A DNA stretch of 64,000 bases, from positions 80,715 through 144,714 of the forward strand of contig JAMKCH010072445.1 in NCBI GenBank assembly GCA_023653785.1, written 5' to 3'. The notes under the pieces were generated by a model. It was not told where the DNA came from. It made no database searches and was given only the letters and a program-made list of their open reading frames with translations. The DNA comes from Ophioderma brevispina. Lineage: Eukaryota; Echinodermata; Ophiuroidea; Amphilepidida; Ophiodermatidae. The position numbers and the translations under genes were made by a program. Position 1 is the first letter of the stretch. Each line of letters begins with the position of its first letter. This document shows positions 56,264 through 64,000 of this stretch, piece after piece.

Positions 56264-56785
56264 CGGAGGAGGAAACCTTTGTGATATTTCAATGAATGAA
56301 CCTTGAAAAATACATAGCAACTTGCAGTTTTTGTGGGCCGCCAGCTATAGCTGGCAGGACCACTTAGCAATCCGTTGTGCGTGTGTATGTGTGTGTGGAT
56401 GTGTGTGTGGATGTGTGTGTGGATGTGTGTGTGGATGTGTGTGTCACAAATTGTTAATTTTTTTTTTAAATTCACCTCAATTGAAAAGTTTAACTTCAAT
56501 TGGAACCAAACTTCTGTCATAGGTGCACAATGGGATCCGTCATATGTTGATGAGGTCAAAGGTCATGTTGAAAGGTCAAAGGTCAAGTTGAAAAATGGGC
56601 TAAAAATGTAAAATTCATCTAAATTGAAAACTTGAAGTTCAATTGGAACCAAACTTTTGTCATAGGTGCACCATGCGATCCCTCATATGTTGATGAGTTT
56701 TTTTTTTTTTTTTTTTTGAGGAGGAAACCTTTGTGATATTTCAATGAATGAACCTTGAAAAATACATAGCAACTTGCAGTTTTTA
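56264..56785 (+). repeat. module flanked by 67-bp direct repeats
   Basis: GGAGGAAACCTTTGTGATAT...ACTTGCAGTTTTT occurs at 56,266-56,331 and identically at 56,718-56,784. Between them are a perfect 16-bp palindrome GCCAGCTATAGCTGGC (56,340-56,355), a (TGTGTGTGGA)n microsatellite (56,378-56,444), a ~150-bp tandem doublet (CAATTGGAACCAAACTT.TGT..., at ~56,497 and ~56,641) and a T18-19 tract (56,699-56,717) touching the second flank. Confidence 0.85.
56378..56444 (+). repeat. TGTGTGTGGA decanucleotide microsatellite
   Basis: GTGTGTGTGGAT repeated about five times; reads CVCGCVCG or HTHIHTHI on the two strands, an artefact of the repeat. Confidence 0.95.
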
Positions 56786-57275
56786 TTTATGCACTGATGT
56801 AAAATATCCAAAAAAAATGCAGACCTACATAATAGACATTTCTATTCTAACCAAATCAATGCTTTGGTTAAATTGGTTCATTCAGGCGTGACATAGTATG
56901 CTCGTATGCACATAAATTAACAAGCAAGTTTTGCAAACAGAACCCAGGTTCTTAATATTCATCTAGATACGAGGGGTGGAAAAGGGCCCATAGTTTGCAA
57001 AGGTTAGGCATATATGTTTATGTACTCCTCCTAAGTTATTGTTCTTTGAAAACAATGTTATATAATACTAAACCTTTTTTCTGTTGTAAATATTCTATTG
57101 GATTTAGAAACACAGAGTGCTGTGTTTGGTCAGTATACATTGGACCTTGTTTGGACCATAATAAATGCGTATGAAATTTACTGCAACCATTATATGAAAT
57201 TCTGTACTGTGTATGGATACAAATAAGTGCCAGACACAAATCTATGTCTAGAGAGGAGTAGTAAGGGTAAGTTAA

Positions 57276-57598
57276 AGGTGCGACGAGAAGATCTCAAAAG
57301 GTGTCCTTAAATATTTGCACTAATCTAAAACTTTCTATCAAAAATACCGCATGTGAAAAGAATTAAGCTGAAAATCATTTCATTGTACAGGAAATTGTGA
57401 AAATTTAAATTACTAGAGAGCTAAAGTTTAGCCTTTGTTTTATATAGAAATTGAAAATGAGAAACGTTTTTGGTTTTACTTTTTCAAGCATTCCTGTAGC
57501 CAAATTACAATGTAAGAATCTTTGGGGGGTCTTATCTAATAAAATAAACTCATTCTGACACAAATATTATGGATGCCCAAAATCTCTCCAGTGCACCT
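57276..57598. mobile_element. TTAA-flanked MITE, family 2
   Basis: TTAA at 57,272-57,275 and 57,599-57,602. Inverted ends: AGGTGCGACGAGAAGATCTC on the left, AGGTGCACTGGAGAGATTTT on the right (reverse complement). About 323 bases, no coding content. Confidence 0.75.
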
Positions 57599-57617
57599 TT
57601 AAGTTAAATAAATCTTT

Positions 57618-57709
57618 TTAAAAAAAAAAAAAAAAAAAAAATAAAAAAAAAAAAAAAAGAAAAAAAAAAAAAAAAAAAAAAAAAAACACAGAAATATAAT
57701 AAAATTTTA

Positions 57710-57741
<32 letters not shown>

Positions 57742-57756
57742 GAAAAAAAATTTTAC
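57618..57756. repeat. poly-A low-complexity tracts
   Basis: Long A runs broken by single T, G or C and a short TTTTACTTTTTTT piece. Gives a Phe-only frame on the minus strand. Possibly tails of nested retroelements or an assembly-weak region. Confidence 0.9.
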
Positions 57757-59242
57757 AAATTTTTGACTATAAAAATATGATAACACAGCTGAAATATTTA
57801 CTTTTTGTTATTATAACAACACACATACTGATTACCTCAGGAAACACAAAAAACAAAATGGTCATTTTACCTAATAGGTAGTAGTAATGTTGAAGGTGAC
57901 TGAAATAACTTGTGATTGCAGTATGTGTCGGATTTTTGCGTTCTTTCATTAAAAGTATGTTTTTCCACAGTGTGAGTAAAAAAAACACTTCAAATTAGTG
58001 GTTGTGTCGTAATGTTCCAATATGTTATGTCTTTTGATGAAGATTTTAGGGCAACACTCTGCCTTTTGGTAACATTTTACTGGATCATGTGTCATGCTTA
58101 TGCACATGAGGCAATTAAATTAAAGGCAGGATCATGTGTCTTGTACCAAATTATCGGAGTGGAAAAGAAAGAAAAGAAAGGATACCCAAAACATTTTAAA
58201 CAATTTTGAAACATAAGGGCAAGTATAGTTATATTTCAAATTAAGTGAGCCTTCTTGCATATTTCACTAGTGGTGATATTTATATGGGGTTTCAAATCCC
58301 CGTCACAGAGACTAAGCCTTGGTGTCATTACAAAAAACATATTGTGTCTATGGTACAAAGTTACTATACAGAATCGCTTACTGGAACTGATGCATTCATT
58401 TTACAGGGTCTGTGAATGATAGAAAGACGTCTGCCATGCATGTGGTTGGCCGGAATGTCAAAACCTCTTGTGCTAATCTCTTAATAAAAGGTGGCTATTT
58501 TTGATGGCCAAATAAAAAAATAGTTATGTTATGTGTGCATTGATATAAGAAGCTTATTCTTCCAATGCTGTGATAAGGAATTGATTTTGTAGGGTCAAAG
58601 GTAAAGTTATGTTCAAATAACGGTTTAATGTGAATAATTGATGATGTTTTCATCCTGATACTTCAATTGAAAGACATCCCAACTTCTTAGAAGTGTGAAA
58701 TGTATTTTAGATCAACATTTATTACTAGCTACATTGTATGAGTTACCATAAAATTTTTACTAGTGGCCATTAAAATAATTCCTTTAGGCAAAAAAAAAAA
58801 AAATCAACCAAGTTTGTCTAGAAGAAATGTGAAAAATTGAAATGCAGTATTTTTTTATTGCATTTTTGACCCACTCAATTTTTTCGGCTGCTTCGCTGAC
58901 GAATTTTCATTGTTTTCTTGAAAATTAAAAAAAAGAAGTCTTTCAAGTGAGTAAAAACCTAAAGAAAATAAAAGTGCGAAGACACAAATTTGAAACAAAT
59001 GAAGATAAAAGTGTTCTTTTTTCTTTGGGCATTAAGCTTCACGGTGAGGAAAGGACCTAAAACTTTTAATGAGGTCTCACTTATTTTGAATCTATATAAG
59101 GAAATACAATATTCTACCATCTTTGCAAAAATGGCGGATTCGGCAAAATATACGACTAAAATCACTAAAAAAGCCGTTGTGTTAGATGTTTCTCTATGCA
59201 CCAGGTTTAATATTGCTGTTTACCCAGTGTAAAGAGACTAAC
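57757..59242. other. AT-rich non-coding DNA, no gene recognised
   Basis: Complementary 80-codon frames at 58,959-59,232 are mirror artefacts of one another. A poly-A run lies at 58,790-58,803. Nothing else assignable. Confidence 0.45.
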
Positions 59243-59246
59243 TTAA

Positions 59247-59603
59247 AGGCGGGACTCAGAGATTTCGAAAATCTATTTTGTTGTGTAGTATTAAAAATAG
59301 TCGTCTAGAACTAAAGAAAGTCGCCTAAAATGCTAATTCCAAAGTTAGAGATAATCGGATTTTTCGTTTCATGCAGTAAACACATATATGCACAGTATAA
59401 GTGCGCCATAGGATACGTGTATAACAATATTTCGGATCGGAATTTTCTAACAAGTTGTGATTTTCTGTATGAAGGACTTGCTTGAGCTTAGTTATTTCAC
59501 CAGTGATTAGATATGGACAAGGCATTTCTGTATAGCAAAAACACGAATTTGTTTTGAAAAATGCGGTGCGGCCCTCATCGGAAATCTCTTTTGGAGTCGG
59601 CCT
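59247..59603. mobile_element. TTAA-flanked MITE, family 3
   Basis: TTAA at 59,243-59,246 and 59,604-59,607. Inverted ends: AGGCGGGACTCAGAGATTTC and, reverse-complemented, AGGCCGACTCCAAAAGAGAT. 357 bases. Confidence 0.75.
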
Positions 59604-59609
59604 TTAAAA

Positions 59610-59705
59610 TCGTAGGTGAATGTCCAACGTACGAGTTCAATGCCTTGAATAAACGGGACTATTTGGCGCAATATAAGTCGTTGTATGTATGTATGTATAT
59701 GACAT
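59610..59705 (+). mobile_element. LINE 3' tail fragment
   Basis: ACTATTTGGCGCAATATAAG followed by TCGT and (TGTA)n repeats the 3' end type seen at 26,695-26,745 (AAGGCGCAATATAGAATATT then GTAT repeats). It is a plus-strand tail with no readable protein in front. Confidence 0.6.
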
Positions 59706-59749
59706 AAAGTTGGTCAATATCAAGTAGTCAACATTTGTCCAAGGAGGGA

Positions 59750-61070
59750 ATAATAGGAAAACAAATGAAGATTAATATTATCAGATTTGGACACCACTGT
59801 GAAAAATCCTCTTTTATACGGATTCCAAAAGATGGAATATCATATGTTTATAGTATAGAAGTTGGTATTTAGGCCGGAAAGGTGCTTTCATGTGTTGGGA
59901 TATCAGCATTACTTTTAGAGCGTATTGAAGAGCTATTTTCCCATCTTTAGATGTTCATTAGATTCAAGCTTTGCATAGGAGATGTACGAAAAGCACCCAA
60001 GGATTTGTCGAAGACCTGATTCTGTAGGTTCAAGATTTTTCAAATATGACTTACGAGCAGAACTATAAACATTGCAAACATATCCAATTTTGATCTCACA
60101 AGTGATCTATAGGCGAAGCAGACTGAGCGATCTGACAACCCAGTTCCATTTGTGTGAAACTACTTTTAAAAGATTCAGAGCCGGGATTCAGAGCTTTTTG
60201 ACCATCTCTTCCGCAAGTAGTCAATATGAGCTTGAAGTTCACTTTACTGTCAAATATTAAGCCTAAGATTTACTATGAAAAAACGACAGGAATAAGCGGA
60301 GAACCATTAAATTTAGTTCTGGGTCACGGTGAAGGACGGCTTTTGTTGCAAAAATGCTACAAAACAGTTTCAGTTTTTTTAGAGAAACGGAAACATTTTC
60401 ATCTGCCGCCCTGTTGAATCTTATCAAGCAATTTGCATTTGTCTTTCTATAGTGGCCATAGTTGATGAAGCATAGGAAATGGAGGAAATCATCACAACAA
60501 AGACTTGGCCATTCCTGTATTGACCACTTTGGCAAAGAACTATATAGAGTAAACAGAGAGAATGCTACCTGAGGAACACCATCTATGTTAGTATTTTGTA
60601 AGACTGTTCGACAGACGAACCTAAAAACACGATTGTCAAAAAGTCTTAATAAACAAAGGCATTTACCTCAAAGTCCTAACTATGCAAATCCTTCAAAATA
60701 ACATATTTCCAAGTGGTATCATAGGCCTTCTCTAATCAAAGTATACCAACGCCAACATATGTCTCAACAAAAACATCACGAATAAAAGATCAAGACGAAC
60801 AAGTGTGGTCAAATGGTATCGACCCTGAAGGGGAGGAAACTACTTGACACTAGAAATCAGTCCATTACTTTACAAGAACCAACCAAGACGAGCATTAATC
60901 AACCTTTCCATGGTCTTACAAAAACAGCTGGTTAGGGAGATTGGATGATAATTCGTTGCCTTGGTCGCATATTCTTTCCCTGGTTTCGGAGCAGGAATAA
61001 TTGAAGCTTCACGCCATAATTTGGGAACATCCCAGATCCCATATATTATTGAAAATACAAGCAGTACAAG
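59750..61070 (-). pseudogene. non-LTR retrotransposon reverse transcriptase (jockey-like), degenerate
   Basis: On the minus strand, with frameshifts, motifs run in the order expected of a non-LTR reverse transcriptase: LWREASIIPAPKPGK (~61,020-60,975), NYHPISLTS (~60,955-60,930), KTMERLINARLGWFL (~60,920-60,875), then DGVPQ (~60,585-60,570) and the catalytic YxDD-type site as CCDDF (~60,505-60,490). Thumb-region pieces follow: GLIFDSKVNFK (~60,265-60,230), RDGQKALN (~60,205), SYLKNLEP and GAFRTSP-like. The sequence is full of stops. Reverse transcription core is recognisable; endonuclease and 5' end are missing. The clade is a judgement from motif style. Confidence 0.85.
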
Positions 61071-61079
61071 AAAGGTTCT

Positions 61080-62300
61080 TGTGGAAGGTGGCTTAATTAA
61101 GAATTTGGGGGTTTTGAAATAGATTTCATTTTGGTCCAGATACAGTAGCCAGTATCAACATTTAGAAAGAGAGTCATTTTAAGTTCTAACATACTAAATG
61201 AACTATATTACATCCTCTGCATTTAGGGGTACCAGTGTTTTCAAGATATATATGGGAGCCTTTTCGGGGTTAGCGAGCTTCGGCAAACTACTATTCCCCT
61301 CGTTATAACAAGTAGAGTCAAAATAATAGGGTAGTTTTCAGGCCACTAACACAGATCACAAGCCGCACTTGGCACGGGCCAATATTGCTTGTGGACTGCC
61401 TGTGGTTACCTCCCCTCAGGTGCTTTGGCAAGTGCTCCCCGGGTTAGTAAACTAGGGTCAGTGGAGAGGTGGTGTGGTTAATGGGGCGAGGAATCTTAGT
61501 GATACAATTCAGAGATGCCAATTTCCGATTTTAATCGGAATCCGATTTTTTTTACATTCTGGGATTAAAATTCCGATTTTTCTATATTTTTCGATTTTTT
61601 ACTTTTCCGATTTTTTCATTGTTTGATTGTAGATTAGATTGAGATTTTTAACGGAATTCTTGTTATCATGAATATTGATCTCTACAGACTCGGATGCACT
61701 CAAAAGTCCATGGAACATCAGATATTAATAGGTTTGCGTACATCGCGATTGTGTATAGAGATAGGCAGAAAATGCAAAGCATGTCACCCTGGCATGCAAG
61801 CTTTGCTCGATCGGAAAAATTACTGACGAAAGCGACCAAAAGGAACAATGCAAATTGAATTTACAAGCCTGAAACCATGTAAAAAGAATCGAGAAGGAAA
61901 GGAAAGTTTCAATAGGTTTACTCAAAGAGGAAAAAGGCGATAACTTTGCCGTTTACATAAGAGAAACTAATCTAGGTAGGTGGTAAACAGTGTTAAGTGA
62001 TGGCAAGTCTTCAAAATTTGATCATTGCGCAATTTTGAAGGTGGTGATGGTTGCAACTGCCATAGTAGCTATCACTTGATGCAAGGAAATGAAATGCAAA
62101 GGAAAGCCCCCCAAAGCGTGTCTTGTATCAATGAATAATCATTATGTTTACTTTGGCCTTTTATTACCTGAAAGTGAATTGATCAAACAAGCATATGATA
62201 GTAGGAGATGATTTGACCAGAACTAAGGATTTACTTTAGCCCCATCTTCAATTTACCAGTTAAATTTTAACCTCTTTTGGAATGATATTTTACTCTCAGG
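61080..62300. other. non-coding DNA, no gene recognised
   Basis: Contains a short cluster of CCGATTTT repeats (61,527-61,612) and a GC-richer patch (61,320-61,500). No exon, RNA gene or transposon end was supported. Confidence 0.4.
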
Positions 62301-62480
62301 AAATTGGTCTTCTGTGCTCTAAATGTGCAGAAAACCCTCTGGCTTCAGGGGCTTGCCCGCTCGACCCCACCGGGCGTTGCCACTGGACCCACCAGGGGCC
62401 CTTTAATATGCAGGCCCCTGGACACCGGGCCGTTAGGGCGATACTCCGGTCGCTTCGCTCCCTCCGTCGCTCATTTCAGA
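62300..62480. mobile_element. GC-rich dispersed element fragment
   Basis: CTGGACCCACCAGGGGCCC, CAGGCCCCTGGACACCGGGC and GCGATACTCCGGTCGCTTCG parallel the end of the insert at 17,285-17,420. Same dispersed family, class unknown; open frames through it are composition artefacts. Confidence 0.55.
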
Positions 62481-62872
62481 TTTTTTCCCAACCTCCCATT
62501 GGCCATCTCTGCAATCTTCAGTACTGTTGGCCCACGGTAGATGATGGATAATGAGTCGCAAAAATCTACTGTGGATGAGACTGTTATCCTGCGAAGGACA
62601 ATATAAATGTAGGACGAAAACATTTTGCTTTTAAACGCATTATGCAAATTCCTCATTTGAGTTGCGTGGCAATTTTCTGCAAAACAATTTTCTGTGTTTG
62701 CACCAAATGATGGTCTTCCCTTTTAAATTTGAGCAGTAATTATGCGTACGTTATCGTAATGAGTAAAATTGACCTGATTGGATAATATGTGGTATCATAA
62801 AGACTATTCCCATCTAGCGTAGGAATTGGCCGAGCTGCAGTTCTTTGAAAGTCAGTTTTTTTACCAATTTAA

Positions 62873-63190
62873 ACGGGGTGGACGGATTTATATTGTAAAG
62901 TTCATCTTGATAGGTTGACCTGGACCCAAAACCTCATAGTAGAGTTATCTGCCGCCGATTTTTAAAATCCGTTTTGATTGTGAGAGCCTAAAACGTGATT
63001 ATAAGTTCCAAATTCACGTTGATATGGTCGACCAAAATGGGCCATATTTCGCTCACAACTTCCTATATCCAAACATCCTTTAGCTTTAAGATTCGCAGGG
63101 TTAATGAGAAAAATAGCTTTCTTATTCAGATACATCATGTTGACCACTCCGGCAAAATCCGAGGTTCTGCGACGACCGGCCAGGACCATC
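62873..63190 (+). mobile_element. TTAA MITE family 1, copy 4 (right end lost)
   Basis: Starts after TTAA at 62,869-62,872 with ACGGGGTGGACGGATTTATA. Interior blocks CATCTTGATAGGTTGACC, CGACCAAAATGGG, CGCTCACAACTTCC, TCGCAGGGTTAATGAGAAAA and TGTTGACCACTCCGGCAAAA match copy 1. The right terminus is replaced by unrelated sequence after ~63,190. Confidence 0.65.
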
Positions 63191-64000
63191 ATTATCATTA
63201 TAAACATACAAAAAGCACGAGATCAACCGAGGCCAATCATGCCCAAGTGATTAGTTCCGGGAGCCAAAACATTGAGGGAAATCGAAAAAGTGTGTCATTT
63301 GTGCTCTAAAAGTTTGGTGATTTAGGGAGAGAAACATCTTGGACACAAGAAAACCACTTAAATAAAAAAAAAAAAAAAACACCTAAACAAAACCAAACTT
63401 CTTTCCAGCCGCCATAAGTTCTGAACAGAAGCATATGACTAGAACTTGTGGTTGTGTAGGGTAAGATACAGGGTGAAGTAAAAAAAAAACTTGACCCAGA
63501 TTGTGTCCCCATTTTGAGTTTTGAAAGACTGTATATAACGTATGTGATATCATCGGCAAGCTTTTCATTATCTTTAATTTGACTGCAAAGATAATTCCAA
63601 TCGGTCTAAGTATAGGCCGAGCTACAGTCTTTTGAATCAAGTATCCGGATTGTCCACCTTATCAAAGCGATTCCATCTGGAATGCACGGCGCCCCGAATA
63701 AGCAAAGTTGAGTCCGTGAAAGTGCAGAAAAATCCGACTAATTGATTCAAAACGACTGTAACTCGGGGTCTCTACTAACCGATGTGAATGATCTTTGCAG
63801 CAAATTAAAGTTAATGAACTAACGCTTTTCAGATGTGAGATCACATATGTTAGATATATATTATGTTTGTTAGAGTACATTTTGACCACTTCATGAAGTC
63901 ATACCAAGAGAAGGGAGAGGAAGTTGGGACCAACCAATTCATTAATTTCATCTAACACCAATTTTAATGTCGGATTAAATAAAACAGAACAACAGTTATT
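63191..64000. other. non-coding, repeat-like, no gene recognised
   Basis: A poly-A run (63,362-63,379) and an A run (63,481-63,489). The GGCCGAGCTACAGTCTTTTGAA block at ~63,616 recurs as GGCCGAGCTGCAGTTCTTTGAA at ~62,829, so part of this belongs to a dispersed repeat related to the flank of the preceding element. Confidence 0.45.

Noticed and set aside
56254..56611. CVCG.CVCG and HTHIHTHI repeat-protein-like frames
   Set aside because: Translation of the TGTGTGTGGA microsatellite.
57604..57786. Phe-only 60-codon minus-strand frame
   Set aside because: Translation of poly-A tracts.

Overview
This window looks like nuclear DNA from an invertebrate animal, probably a marine one; the phylum cannot be fixed from sequence alone. 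It is AT-rich, holds one intron-rich gene, and is dense in non-LTR retrotransposon remnants, mariner and TTAA-flanked inverted-repeat elements, tRNA-derived SINEs and several unrelated tandem arrays. No rRNA, free-standing tRNA, CRISPR array or bacterial-type operon was seen.

Layout. 1-2,962: two direct copies of a ~1.46 kb unit, one carrying a trinucleotide expansion. 4.09-5.88 kb: an inverted-repeat element with a smaller TTAA element nested inside. 6.07-16.26 kb: mostly featureless AT-rich DNA. 16.26-29.75 kb: a large imperfect inverted repeat whose two arms both carry a 35-bp satellite at their outer ends, in opposite orientation. The left arm holds a complete mariner-type element (932 bp, TA target duplication) whose empty target site survives in the right arm. 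The right arm has its own insertion and a ~97-bp minisatellite. The 6 kb spacer contains hairpin elements and a LINE 3' end. 31.9-35.0 kb: a TTAA element with internal hairpins, a tRNA-derived SINE and a MITE.

35.98-52.91 kb (+): the one confidently recognised gene, an ankyrin-repeat adaptor of the RFXANK/ANKRA2 family. Its exons run in order: Ser/Thr-rich N-terminus, basic/serine-rich linker, TTLTN..RGN motif, IHQLAAQGE, ankyrin repeats, [10 protein letters not shown] repeat, VQQVIE C-terminus. The last two coding exons lie in a tandemly duplicated ~1.95 kb segment (49,196-51,150 and 51,151-53,090) with a 4-bp microhomology at its junction. The downstream copy is intact; the upstream copy is frameshifted. 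Introns hold an inverted SINE pair, a purine-rich block (39.54-41.46 kb) and a 4.7 kb strongly G-biased block (43.78-48.5 kb).

53.1-64 kb: a ~74-bp minisatellite, further TTAA elements, a direct-repeat-flanked module, poly-A/T, and a minus-strand LINE reverse-transcriptase pseudogene (59.75-61.07 kb).

Single-base indels in otherwise conserved codons suggest uncorrected long-read sequence, so frameshifts should not be read straight away as pseudogenisation. The best candidates for something undescribed are the satellite-capped inverted repeat and the G-biased intronic block.
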